NCBI GenBank assembly: GCA_949286165.1
Contig: CASDZK010000070.1
Coordinates: forward strand, 1-62,675
Origin: an uncultured Alistipes sp.
GTDB lineage: Bacteria; Bacteroidota; Bacteroidia; Bacteroidales; Rikenellaceae
Length of the DNA: 62,675 nt
Direction of reading: 5' to 3'
The notes beneath the pieces are model-generated. The model did not search any database. It was not told the origin of the DNA and saw nothing but the letters and a program-made list of their open reading frames with translations. Shown here one piece after another: positions 8,597-17,640 of this stretch. Every line of letters starts with the position of its first letter. Within the stretch, counting starts at the first letter, position 1. A program made the translations under genes and the position numbers.

Positions 8597-10207
8597 TCAG
8601 CGTTTTTCCAGCGTAAAACAATCGATGTCGGGCGCCCAGCAATACGGGCTGGAGAGGCGGACCGTATTGTACCCGGCCTTCAAACGGACGGGAAGCGTTA
8701 CGGAGGCGATTCCTGCGGAAGCGTCGGTTTCCAGCGTCCGCAGCGGCGTCGCCTCGCCATTAACCTCAACGATCAGTTTCCGGTATTTTCCCGGCACGTA
8801 ACGGACCGTCATTTCGTAATCGCCGCCCGTTTCGCTATACACCTCGCTCCACTCCGCATAGTTTTCGGGAGTGCCGCCCAGATAACGGACAATCATCCCT
8901 CCGGAAGCCCGTCCGTCGGGAGCATAAGCCACGTTTTTCGGCTTGCCCAAATCGTTGAAACAGGGCAGATAGGCCCATTCCGCCTCGTAACGACCGGGAC
9001 CTTCGAGCCGCTTTTCGGCCTCCAACCGGAATATCCGGACGCTGTGGGGCGGCAAGACACAGGAAAGCGTATCGCGGATGCTCTTTTCCGTCCGCCGCCG
9101 GATCAGGTCGCGCACCCCGGTCCGGCCCTCCAGTTCCAGACAGGAGAGAGGAACGGAAAAACGGCAAAGCGTATCGGAGGGGTTGTACAACGCCACGGCA
9201 CGCATTTTTCCCCGCTTCCGTTCGATATCCTTGACCAGCGCGTACCCCTCGCCCTCATGCCAGGCCACATACGCCTGCAAACCCAACGGGTCCTGGTTCA
9301 GGGCAATCAGCTCCTCGTTCTTCAACAGCGTCAGAGAGGCTTCCGGAACGGTCGTCAGGTCGCAGCCGATCAGCAGGGGCGAACTCATGATGCACCACAG
9401 GCCGAAATGAACCTCCTCTTCCTCCGGTTTCAGCCCCCGGCCAATCTCCAGCATATCCATATCGTTATAGTGTCCGCCGCCCGCATAGGCCGACAGGTAA
9501 AGGTTCTTGCCGACGATGTGTTTGACGGATTCCCAGGAAGGCGTAATATCCCGGCTGATGCGCCACGAATCGGCCAACCCTTTCGCCCAGGTGCCGGGGA
9601 ACGCCCATCGGCATATATTCAGGGCGATTTTCCGGGGACAGACGGAATCGACGGCCCGGCGGATCTCCGTATAACGTTTCCGCTCTTCCAGCGCCAGTTC
9701 CTGACCGGCGCCGCAATAGTCGATCTTGATGAAATCGAACCCCCATTCGTTGAAAAACAGGTCGGCGTCCTGCGCTTCGTGGCCGTAAAGTCCGACATCG
9801 ATACCGTTGGGGTCTCCGTCCCAGATGGAACCGCAGGTATTGCTTCCGGCATCTGAATAGATGCCCGCCTTCAGGCCCCGGGAATGGATATAATCGGCCA
9901 CGACCTTCAAGCCGTTCGGGAAACGTTCCGGATGAGTATGGAGCCGGCCCGACCCGTCGCGCCCGCCGAAAAACCCGTCATCGACATTGACATACCGGTA
10001 GCCCGCCGCTTTCAGGCCCCGTTCGACCATAGCGTCGGCCTGTCGCTTAATCAGCTCCTCGTTGATGTTTATGCGGTAGGTGTTCCACGAACTCCACCCC
10101 ATGACCGGCGGGTCGAAGGAGTTTTTTTCCGCCGCTACTGCCAGCGGCAGGCAGGCGAACAGAAAAACCCGCAGGTTTTTCCTGCCCCTGAAAAAAAGGT
10201 TGTTCAT
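8597..10207 (-). CDS. Exported alpha-galactosidase, GH27, with C-terminal carbohydrate-binding-like domain
   Basis: This 536-residue enzyme hydrolyses terminal alpha-galactosides. A hydrophobic leader (about 1-26) is followed by the GH27 opening PPVMGWSSWNTY. The nucleophile motif DFIKIDYCGAG lies near residue 160 and the acid/base motif SWRISRDI near 218; HYNDMDMLEIG follows. After the all-beta domain, residues about 405-536 (RYEAEWAYL ... WAPDIDCFTLEKR) look like a CBM35-type module. It is divergent from the GH31 gene across a 256-bp gap. The substrate is probably a galactose-capped plant or host glycan. Confidence 0.95.
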   Translation of the reverse strand: MNNLFFRGRKNLRVFLFACLPLAVAAEKNSFDPPVMGWSSWNTYRININEELIKRQADAMVERGLKAAGYRYVNVDDGFFGGRDGSGRLHTHPERFPNGLKVVADYIHSRGLKAGIYSDAGSNTCGSIWDGDPNGIDVGLYGHEAQDADLFFNEWGFDFIKIDYCGAGQELALEERKRYTEIRRAVDSVCPRKIALNICRWAFPGTWAKGLADSWRISRDITPSWESVKHIVGKNLYLSAYAGGGHYNDMDMLEIGRGLKPEEEEVHFGLWCIMSSPLLIGCDLTTVPEASLTLLKNEELIALNQDPLGLQAYVAWHEGEGYALVKDIERKRGKMRAVALYNPSDTLCRFSVPLSCLELEGRTGVRDLIRRRTEKSIRDTLSCVLPPHSVRIFRLEAEKRLEGPGRYEAEWAYLPCFNDLGKPKNVAYAPDGRASGGMIVRYLGGTPENYAEWSEVYSETGGDYEMTVRYVPGKYRKLIVEVNGEATPLRTLETDASAGIASVTLPVRLKAGYNTVRLSSPYCWAPDIDCFTLEKR

Positions 10208-10231
10208 TTTCGTATCGGATTTTAAAAGGGA

Positions 10232-10239
10232 TAAAGATA
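10232..10239 (-). promoter_or_regulatory. -7 box of the GH27 gene
   Basis: TATCTTTA on the minus strand, about 25 bp upstream of the GH27 start codon, matches TAnnTTTG in seven positions. No clear -33 box was found. Confidence 0.45.
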
Positions 10240-10355
10240 CGAAGAAAAAGCGAACCGGACCTTTTTCCGCCGGATTTCCCCGCCGGGAGCGGAAAGTTTT
10301 CCTTTCGCATATCCTCCCTGTTTTTTTCTTATGCCCCCCCTTATTCTTTCCGTTC

Positions 10356-10387
10356 TTGTCGTTTTTCGTTTTTTATTTCTATATTTA
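10356..10387 (+). promoter_or_regulatory. Promoter of the GH31 gene
   Basis: TTG (10356-10358) and TATATTTA (10380-10387) are separated by 21 bp, giving a leader of about 70 nt before the GH31 start. Confidence 0.5.
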
Positions 10388-10463
10388 CGAGAAATTCGGA
10401 TCGACGGAAAGCCGGACATTCCCGGCAGACGAACCATAACTAACCTCAAAAACGATTTTAAAT

Positions 10464-12623
10464 ATGAAGAAAATTTTACTTGCGGCACTGGCTTTCGCCG
10501 CCGTCGCGTGTTCGACGCCGAAACAGACCGGGCCGGTACAGGCCGAATGGGGAGAAGCCGTTTATCCCGGCGTGTGGAGAACGGAAGTGGGCGCGCCGGA
10601 ACAGCTCAACCTGCTGAACGCCATAGAGGCAACACCCCGTGCGGACGTATTGAAAGAACGTTCGGCGCAGGAATTTCCGATAGACCCGGCGGAAATCAAA
10701 GTGACCCTGAGGAACGGCAAGACCGTACTGCGGCTGCCGTTGGACGAAGGGGAACAGATCTTCGGCCTGGGGCTGAACTTCAAAACGGTGGACCAGCGGG
10801 GACGCATCCTGCGCCTGCACATGGACCACTATGCCAACAAGGACGACGGACGGACGCATGCCCCCGTACCCTTCTTCGTCTCCACGAAAGGGTACGGCAT
10901 GCTGATCAACTCCGCCCGGTACATCGACGCCTACGTGGGTACGGGCGTCCGCGTGGACAGCAAGAATCCGCCCGAAGCGCGGGACCGGAACACGGACAGA
11001 AACTGGAGCGCGAACCCCTATTCGGACAATCTGGAATTCGTCATTCCGGCCGAAGGGGTGGAACTGGTCCTGTTCCGGGGCGATAACATGCTGGACGTGG
11101 TTTCCCGGTTCAACCTCTATTGCGGCGGAGGTTTCATCCCGCCCAAATGGGGGTTGGGATTCTGGCAACGGACGCCGACCCGCTACACCGACAAGCAGGT
11201 GCAGGAAGAGATCGACGGTTTCAAACAGAAAAACTTTCCGCTGGACGTCATTGGACTGGAACCGGGATGGCACTCCAAAGCCTATCCCTGCACCTTCGAT
11301 TGGGACCCCAACCGGTTTCCCGATCCGGACGGCTTCATCCAAAGCCTGAAAGACCAGCATATCGAAGTGAACCTGTGGTGCAACCCCTACATATCGCCGG
11401 CGTCGTCCGTCTATGAAAAGATATTGCCCTACTGCGGCACCCACACGGTATGGTGCGGCGTAGTGCCCGACTACACGATGCCGGAAGCCCGCAAGATTTT
11501 CCAGCAGCACATCAAAAAGGCCCAGGTGGACAAGGGAGTCAGCGGCTACAAGATAGACGAAGTGGACGGCAACGACTCGTGGCTGTGGCCGGACGCCGCG
11601 GAATTTCCCTCCGGCACGGAAGCCGACCAGATGCGGTCGATCTACGGCAACCTGGTCATGAAAACCATCGACAAGGAGTACCGCGACATCAACCGCAGGA
11701 CTTACGGGCTGGTGCGGGCGGTCAATGCCGGCGGCGTATCGATGCCTTACGTCATCTACAACGACAACTACAACCACCGCGACTTCATCACGGCCGTGGC
11801 CAACAGCAGCTTTATCGGCGTGATGTGGACGCCGGAAGTGCGCGGCAGCGGATCGGGAGAAGAGTGGCTGCGACGGATGCAGACCTCCTGCTTCGGCCCT
11901 ATCGCCATGGTAAACGCATGGGCCGACGGCACGAAGCCGTGGAGCTATCCGGAAGTGTACAAATACTGTCAGGACGCCGCTTTCCTGCGCATGCAGCTGT
12001 TGCCTTACCTCTACTCCGCCTTTGCGGGCTACTACCTGCAGGGCGAACCGCCTTTCCGGGCCATGAACCTGGTGGAAGGCTTCGACGGGCGGACGCAGAA
12101 GATACGCACGAAACTGGATGCCACGGAAAACCCTTACGAAACGGTGCAGATACGGGAAGTGAAAGACCAGTACATGGTGGGCGACAACCTGTTGGTGGCT
12201 CCGCTTTTCGCCGGGGAGACGGAACGTTCCGTGGTATTGCCGAAAGGCAAATGGTATGACTTCTACACCGGGGAACCGGTCGGAGAAAACGAGATCATTC
12301 AGGTCAAAGGAACGCTGGCGAAAATTCCGCTGTTCGTCCGCGACGGCGGCATCGTTCCCATGATTCCCGCCGCACGGCAGACGAAGGCGTGGATCGAAGG
12401 GCAGCCGCTGGAAGTGCGGGTGTACGGAACAGCGGACGGCTCGTTCGACCTGTATGACGACGACGGGGAGAGCTACAACTACGAAAAGGGCGCCTACTCC
12501 GTCAAACGGCTGAAAGTGGAAGGGGGACAACCCTCGGTGGAAGACGTGAAATCGGACGGCGGATGGTCCTACAAGGAGATCAGCTGGACCTTCATGACCC
12601 CGAAAGACAAACTGCCGCAATAG
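10464..12623 (+). CDS. GH31 alpha-glycosidase lipoprotein
   Basis: This is a 719-residue protein with a lipoprotein signal (lipobox AVAC, cysteine at about 16), so it is probably attached to the outer or inner membrane. The GH31 barrel shows KWGLGFWQRTPTRYTD, the nucleophile region GYKIDEVDG near residue 362 and the acid/base region EVRGSGSGEEW near 459. The C-terminal beta domain with LYDDDGESYNYEKG is complete. GH31 includes alpha-glucosidases, alpha-xylosidases and others; the exact bond cannot be read here. It stands alone, divergent from the GH27 gene and convergent with cysteate synthase. Confidence 0.93.
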   Translation: MKKILLAALAFAAVACSTPKQTGPVQAEWGEAVYPGVWRTEVGAPEQLNLLNAIEATPRADVLKERSAQEFPIDPAEIKVTLRNGKTVLRLPLDEGEQIFGLGLNFKTVDQRGRILRLHMDHYANKDDGRTHAPVPFFVSTKGYGMLINSARYIDAYVGTGVRVDSKNPPEARDRNTDRNWSANPYSDNLEFVIPAEGVELVLFRGDNMLDVVSRFNLYCGGGFIPPKWGLGFWQRTPTRYTDKQVQEEIDGFKQKNFPLDVIGLEPGWHSKAYPCTFDWDPNRFPDPDGFIQSLKDQHIEVNLWCNPYISPASSVYEKILPYCGTHTVWCGVVPDYTMPEARKIFQQHIKKAQVDKGVSGYKIDEVDGNDSWLWPDAAEFPSGTEADQMRSIYGNLVMKTIDKEYRDINRRTYGLVRAVNAGGVSMPYVIYNDNYNHRDFITAVANSSFIGVMWTPEVRGSGSGEEWLRRMQTSCFGPIAMVNAWADGTKPWSYPEVYKYCQDAAFLRMQLLPYLYSAFAGYYLQGEPPFRAMNLVEGFDGRTQKIRTKLDATENPYETVQIREVKDQYMVGDNLLVAPLFAGETERSVVLPKGKWYDFYTGEPVGENEIIQVKGTLAKIPLFVRDGGIVPMIPAARQTKAWIEGQPLEVRVYGTADGSFDLYDDDGESYNYEKGAYSVKRLKVEGGQPSVEDVKSDGGWSYKEISWTFMTPKDKLPQ

Positions 12624-12644
12624 CAGGCCAACGGGGATAAAGAT

Positions 12645-12683
12645 ACGACGCCCGCCGCACGTGTCATGTGCGGCGGGCGTCGT
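12645..12683. terminator. Bidirectional terminator
   Basis: A 16-bp GC-rich perfect stem (ACGACGCCCGCCGCAC and complement) lies between the convergent GH31 and cysteate synthase genes. T-rich sequence follows on the plus strand and a short T-containing run on the minus strand. Confidence 0.8.
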
Positions 12684-12738
12684 TATTTCAGGTCACGGTG
12701 TCCGAAACGGCGGAGACCGCCGGAACCCCTTCGGGCAA

Positions 12739-14034
12739 TCAACCGAACAGCCCCTCTAAAAAGGCGAGCACTTCCGTTTCGTCCGGATCGATGTCGAACA
12801 CGCGGTCGGGCTGAAGGTAAAAGAGCTTTTTCCCCTGCTTGAACCGCCGTTCGCCGCAACCGGTAATGTTGAGCATGACGACGGCGTCGCGGTCGAGCTT
12901 GCCGGCCCGGACGTAATCGACCAACGAAGCCACGGCGACGGCCGCAGCCGGATGCAGGTCGATTCCCTCGCACCGTTCGAACAGCTGCGCAGCTTCGCGC
13001 GCCAGCCCGTTATCGACATGCACCACTTCGCCACCGGTGGCGCAAAGGGCGTCGTACAATCCCCCCGCCACGGAATAGGGCGGTTTGCGGTTGGAAAGGA
13101 CCTTGGCGTCGATGGTTTCGACCTGCGCGCGGGCCTCGTTGTCGTCCAACGGCAACAAATCGCGCGAGCCGGCCTGCCACGCATGGTACATGGGCACGAA
13201 CGGATAATTCTGGGAAACGATCAGTTTCATGAGGTTTTGCCCGAACCGTCCGTCTTCCAGAAAACGGAGGTTGGCTTCCCACGCGGCGATAGCTCCCGTG
13301 CCGCTGCCGACCGCCTGGAAATAGTAGTCGGGAACGGAACCGATGGCGATGACGGCGGAAAGCACCGTCGTACCCATACCGTCGCGGCGGGCGACGTTCT
13401 TCGCCCCCCCTTCGGCCACGTAGCGGGGATTTTTCACAGCGATATTGCCCAGATGGATGGCGTCGAAATAGTCCGAACCGCTGCGGGAAGCGATGAGTTT
13501 CACGCACGGGTCGAGCGGTTTTTCAAACCACAGCGCGTTCAGGTTGTCTTCCGGAACGCACAGCAGCAACGGAATGCGGTTTTCGGAACAGACCTTGGCA
13601 AAAGCCCGCGCCGTGTTGCCGGCGGAAGCGACCACCAGCACCCGCCCGTCGGCGGGGTTCAGCCGTCCGCAGACCGAATAGGCCTCGGTCTCCTTGAAGG
13701 AACAGGTCGTCATGAAAGCGCCCGCTTCGGGGAAATAGCCGTTGAGCGTAATGTACAGGTTGTTCAGCCCCAACTCGGCTGCCAGCCCGTGACTGCGGTA
13801 GGTAACCGGAGCAGCGGACCCTTGCAGGCGGCGCGACACGGGCAACCAGTCGCAATATTTATACAATCCCCAGTCGTTGGGGCGTACGGCGATCTGCCGC
13901 GAAGCGTACTGCGTCCGGACCAGGGCGGGCGCATCCGCCTGCGGATCGTCAAGCGTCCACCCCTCGTCGGAGAAAACGCGTCCCGTAGCGGTATTGACCA
14001 ACCGGTAACGGGTAGGTGTAAACGGTTCGTTCAT
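12739..14034 (-). CDS. Cysteate synthase (PLP-dependent, threonine-synthase-like)
   Basis: This 431-residue cytosolic enzyme most resembles the cysteate synthase branch of the threonine synthase superfamily, which makes L-cysteate from O-phosphoserine and sulfite. The opening TRYRLVNTATGRVFSDEGW and the PLP-lysine motif CSFKETEAY (lysine about 113) fit, as do the SAGNTARAF phosphate loop and GSGTGAIAAWEA. In Alistipes-type bacteria cysteate feeds sulfonolipid synthesis; that role is inferred. A true threonine synthase is the main alternative. The gene starts 6 bp after the glmM stop, so both are one operon. Confidence 0.8.
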   Translation of the reverse strand: MNEPFTPTRYRLVNTATGRVFSDEGWTLDDPQADAPALVRTQYASRQIAVRPNDWGLYKYCDWLPVSRRLQGSAAPVTYRSHGLAAELGLNNLYITLNGYFPEAGAFMTTCSFKETEAYSVCGRLNPADGRVLVVASAGNTARAFAKVCSENRIPLLLCVPEDNLNALWFEKPLDPCVKLIASRSGSDYFDAIHLGNIAVKNPRYVAEGGAKNVARRDGMGTTVLSAVIAIGSVPDYYFQAVGSGTGAIAAWEANLRFLEDGRFGQNLMKLIVSQNYPFVPMYHAWQAGSRDLLPLDDNEARAQVETIDAKVLSNRKPPYSVAGGLYDALCATGGEVVHVDNGLAREAAQLFERCEGIDLHPAAAVAVASLVDYVRAGKLDRDAVVMLNITGCGERRFKQGKKLFYLQPDRVFDIDPDETEVLAFLEGLFG

Positions 14035-14040
14035 CGGCTT

Positions 14041-15429
14041 CTATCGGGCTATGATGGATTGTATGTCGGCCATGATCTTCCGCGCCAGCGCATCGGCCTG
14101 CTCTTCGGTGGAGCTTTCGCTGTAAATGCGGATGATGGGTTCGGTATTCGACTTGCGGAGATGCACCCATTCCGTCGGGAAATCGATCTTGACCCCGTCG
14201 ATGTCGTTTACCTTTTCCGAAGCGTATTTTTCCTTCATGCGCGCCAGCACCGCATCCACGTCGATTTCGGGCGTCAGCTCGATCTTGTTCTTGGAAATGG
14301 CGTAGGCCGGGTATTGCGCCCGCAGCGCGGAAGCGGACACCCCTTTTTTGGCCAGCAGGGTCAGGAAGAGGGCCACGCCCACCAGGGCGTCGCGGCCGTA
14401 ATGGAGGGCCGGATAGATGACCCCTCCGTTGCCTTCGCCGCCGATCACGGCGCCGGTACGTTTCATCTCGGCCACCACGTTCACTTCGCCTACGGCGGAA
14501 GCGGAATAGGAGCAGCCGTGCGCGGCCGTTACGTCGGCCAACGCCCGCGACGAGCTGAGATTGGAAACGGTATTGCCGGGGGTATGGGAAAGGACGTAAT
14601 CGGCCACGGAAACCAACGTATATTCCTCGCCGAACATGGAACCGTCCTCGCAAACCAATGCCAAGCGGTCCACGTCGGGATCGACGACCACGCCCAGATC
14701 GGCCTTCTGCGCCGGCACTGCGGCGGAAATTTCGGTCAGGTTGGCCGGAATGGGTTCGGGATTATGGGCGAAACGGCCGGTAGGCTCGCAGTTGAGTTCC
14801 ACCACCTCCACGCCCATCTGTCTCAACAGGGCGGGAATGACCGTGCCGCCGACGGAATTGACGGCATCGACCACCACCTTGAAACGGGCGGCGCGGACGG
14901 CTTCGACATCGACGAGCGGCAGGGCCAACACGGCGTCGATATGCTGCTGGTCGTAAGATTCGCGGACGATGACCTGTCCCAACTCATCGACCGGAGCATA
15001 CAGATAATCGTCGGCAGCAGCGATGGCCAGCACCTTCTTGCCTTCGGCGTCGTTCAGAAACTCGCCCCGGCCGTTGAGCAGCTTCAGGGCGTTCCACTGT
15101 TTGGGGTTATGGCTGGCGGTCAGGATAATGCCGCCGTCGGCCCCGTAGCCCGTAACGGCCACTTCGACGGTAGGCGTGGTGGCCAGACCGATCTGAATGA
15201 CATCGATGCCGCATCCCAACAAAGTTCCTTCCACAACGGAAGCCGCCATTGCACCGGAAAGGCGAGCGTCGCGTCCCAGCACCACTTTCAGCTTTTTGCC
15301 GGGATTCTGTTCCTTGAGCCATTGCGAATAGGCCGAAGTGAACTTGACCAGATCGAGCGGAGTCAGATTATCGCCGACGGAACCGCCGATCGTACCCCGG
15401 AAACCCGATATAGATTTAATAAGCGTCAT
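14041..15429 (-). CDS. glmM: Phosphoglucosamine mutase
   Basis: This is a 462-residue alpha-D-phosphohexomutase. The active-site serine motif TASHNPKQWNALK lies near residue 103, the metal loop DPDVDRL near 253, the sugar-binding loop GEGNGGVIYP near 325, and the phosphate-binding RKSNTEPIIRIYSES near the C-terminus. In Bacteroidota this length and sequence type is annotated as GlmM, which makes glucosamine-1-phosphate for cell-wall and LPS precursors. A phosphomannomutase activity cannot be excluded from sequence. It is the first gene of a two-gene operon with cysteate synthase. A TATTTTTA box (minus strand, 15456-15463) lies about 30 bp upstream. Confidence 0.9.
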   Translation of the reverse strand: MTLIKSISGFRGTIGGSVGDNLTPLDLVKFTSAYSQWLKEQNPGKKLKVVLGRDARLSGAMAASVVEGTLLGCGIDVIQIGLATTPTVEVAVTGYGADGGIILTASHNPKQWNALKLLNGRGEFLNDAEGKKVLAIAAADDYLYAPVDELGQVIVRESYDQQHIDAVLALPLVDVEAVRAARFKVVVDAVNSVGGTVIPALLRQMGVEVVELNCEPTGRFAHNPEPIPANLTEISAAVPAQKADLGVVVDPDVDRLALVCEDGSMFGEEYTLVSVADYVLSHTPGNTVSNLSSSRALADVTAAHGCSYSASAVGEVNVVAEMKRTGAVIGGEGNGGVIYPALHYGRDALVGVALFLTLLAKKGVSASALRAQYPAYAISKNKIELTPEIDVDAVLARMKEKYASEKVNDIDGVKIDFPTEWVHLRKSNTEPIIRIYSESSTEEQADALARKIMADIQSIIAR

Positions 15430-15726
15430 AGAATGATAACCTTTTAATGAAGTCGTAAAAATACCATTTTTTTCGCGAATGCGAGCAAATTTCGGCCGGA
15501 AAAATTATGTTCTCCGTCCCCGAAGAAAAAGCGGGGAAACCGGAGAAACAGGCAATCCGGCCACAAGTTCCCGAAGGAAATTTCCCCAAGGACAGACAAC
15601 TCCCCGCGATACGGGCGGGTAAGCGAAACAAACGGACAAACACAAACGGCAATCCGCCTCGAAACAGGGCAAACGGAGGACGGTACGGCAACATGCCCTG
15701 ATGATGATTTCATTCGACCGGTCTGC
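15430..15726. other. Intergenic region between glmM and GH43
   Basis: About 300 bp. Apart from the -7-like box close to glmM, no gene, hairpin or repeat was seen. Confidence 0.5.
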
Positions 15727-17316
15727 CTATTTGCCGCTAAAACGGAACCAGTTAAAATCGGCATATCCGTCCACTCCGGTCTCTTTTGTACTGAAATTGA
15801 AAAGAGCGAACCGGTTAGCCGTCCAGGGCAACCCCAATCCCATCTTCAGTTCATCCCCTATCGGGTAAAACTCCCTACCGTCCAGACTGTAATAGAAACG
15901 AGCCGTAAAGTTCTTATCGGTTACCCGTACCCTGACCCAAAGCCTATCTCCGTTAAAACCTTTAACCGCCTCCACGATCTTACCGTCATTGCACATCACG
16001 ATCTCCCGGTCATTCCCCTCCTGCCGTACGGCAACATAGGCATAAGGAAATTGAAACACGCCAAATCCGGCCACATTGCCATCCTTCAATCCGGTTACCT
16101 CCATCTCGACAGAACCTTCGGAAGAAGGTCCCTGCACGCGTTGCGTCAAGGTATTGCGAGCTTCCTTCAGACCTTTTGCCTGCGACGCTTTCAGCCGCAT
16201 ATATCCGGGGCGTTCAACAAGCGACCATCGCTGCGGATCCGGATTATGATTCCACTGCCACTGCAACCCCAGCTTCTTTCCCTTGAACTCATCCGATGTG
16301 GCCGGAGCCGTCAACGGTTGTTGTTTCTTACCCACATCCGGTTTGGGATAAGTAATGAGGTCTCTGCCGTCAGCCCCCAGCATCGGCCAGCCGTCTGTCC
16401 ACTTTACCGGCAGCAGGCAGGGAACACGTCCGATCGGCCCGCGGTCCTGCATGATGACGAACCACCAGTCCCCGTTTTTCAACTGTACCATTCCCCCCTG
16501 ATGCAACCCATTGGGAGGATAAGAGCTATCGTCCTGCACGATCACTTTATGTTCATAGGGCCCGTAAATACTATCCGAACGGAGACAAACCTGCCACCCT
16601 TTCGTTCCTCCGGCCGGACAAGTGATGTAGTATTTACCGTTGATTTTATACATGTGAGAACCTTCCAGACCGAACCCTTTTCCCAAAGTCCGGCTATCCT
16701 TGAATCCCTTATCCCATATCTCAACCGGTTCTCCCTTGACGGACTTCACATCCGCATTCAGTTCAGTAATATACAGTTTATGTTGTCCGTGTACGACATA
16801 AACTTTCCCGTCGTCATCGAAAAACAGCCCCGGATCATATAGATACTCCGGGAAAATGGTACGCTCCCAGGGACCTTCCGGTTTGTCTGCAATACAGATT
16901 GAAAAATGACCGGTTTTCGTACCCCATCCATAAGGAGTGAAAAAACCGACATAAAACTTACCATTATGATAACGGAGGGTACTGGCCCATGAACCGTTGA
17001 GATACAACTGCCCCTGCTGCATGTCATACCGAGGATCCTCGTCGTAACGTTCGACAGCATATCCCACCATCTTCCAGTTTACCAGATCTTTCGAGGTTGC
17101 GATAGGACACCCCGGAACATAGTGCATACTGGTCGATACGAAATAAAAATCGTCCCCTACCCGGATGATATCCGGATCCGGCCAGTCTCCCCACATAATC
17201 GGATTCGTGAAAGTCCCGTTACCGTTATCCGGTAACCATACCTGTTGCGCTTTTACCGCGCAACAGACTATTACCGACAAAACCATACCCAATAAATACT
17301 TCTGTTTCATGTCCAT
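15727..17316 (-). CDS. Exported GH43 beta-xylosidase / alpha-L-arabinofuranosidase
   Basis: This is a 529-residue protein with a signal peptide (about 1-23, ending VKAQ). The five-bladed propeller carries the catalytic base in DWPDPDIIRVGDDFYF (about 43-58), the pKa-modulating aspartate in YDPGLFFDDDGK (about 164) and the acid glutamate in GLEGSHMYKINGKYY (about 217). Residues about 335-529 form the concanavalin-like C-terminal domain common in this family. The likely substrate is xylo- or arabino-oligosaccharide, inferred from family. The gene is less GC-rich than its neighbours. It has no SusC/D partner here. Confidence 0.93.
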   Translation of the reverse strand: MDMKQKYLLGMVLSVIVCCAVKAQQVWLPDNGNGTFTNPIMWGDWPDPDIIRVGDDFYFVSTSMHYVPGCPIATSKDLVNWKMVGYAVERYDEDPRYDMQQGQLYLNGSWASTLRYHNGKFYVGFFTPYGWGTKTGHFSICIADKPEGPWERTIFPEYLYDPGLFFDDDGKVYVVHGQHKLYITELNADVKSVKGEPVEIWDKGFKDSRTLGKGFGLEGSHMYKINGKYYITCPAGGTKGWQVCLRSDSIYGPYEHKVIVQDDSSYPPNGLHQGGMVQLKNGDWWFVIMQDRGPIGRVPCLLPVKWTDGWPMLGADGRDLITYPKPDVGKKQQPLTAPATSDEFKGKKLGLQWQWNHNPDPQRWSLVERPGYMRLKASQAKGLKEARNTLTQRVQGPSSEGSVEMEVTGLKDGNVAGFGVFQFPYAYVAVRQEGNDREIVMCNDGKIVEAVKGFNGDRLWVRVRVTDKNFTARFYYSLDGREFYPIGDELKMGLGLPWTANRFALFNFSTKETGVDGYADFNWFRFSGK

Positions 17317-17640
17317 TCCTGTTTTCTTTCAATACTTTTCCACCGCCACACCGGTCATGGCCTCAATCGCAGTCCCGTTTACCGTCAGACATAATTCCGG
17401 AACCCGACCATTTTTCTTATCCCTACCGAAATTCAGCCAACATTCAGGCCGATAAAATTACTGATTTCTTGAGATTATAAGGGCTTATACTTCCGATTCA
17501 TTTTCAATAAAAGGGACATAGGCATGCAACCACATGACCATGTCCCTTTTATTTGCTTCCAGAATACGATTAGCCTGAAGATATTTTTCAGCTATCCCGT
17601 AAATTCGTCGGACCGCCAAACGATCCGCTGAAGAATCCGG
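17317..17640. other. Intergenic region between GH43 and secDF
   Basis: About 320 bp. It contains the secDF terminator hairpin and must hold the GH43 promoter, for which no convincing -7 box was picked. No gene is visible. Confidence 0.5.
17506..17553 (-). terminator. Terminator of secDF
   Basis: A 14-bp stem AATAAAAGGGACAT/ATGTCCCTTTTATT with a 20-nt loop lies 88 bp after the secDF stop codon; on the minus strand the stem ends in TTTTATTG. Confidence 0.65.

Noticed and set aside
10476..12620. Minus-strand open frame of 714 codons opposite the GH31 gene
   Set aside because: It is a shadow of a clear GH31 enzyme and has no recognisable domain.
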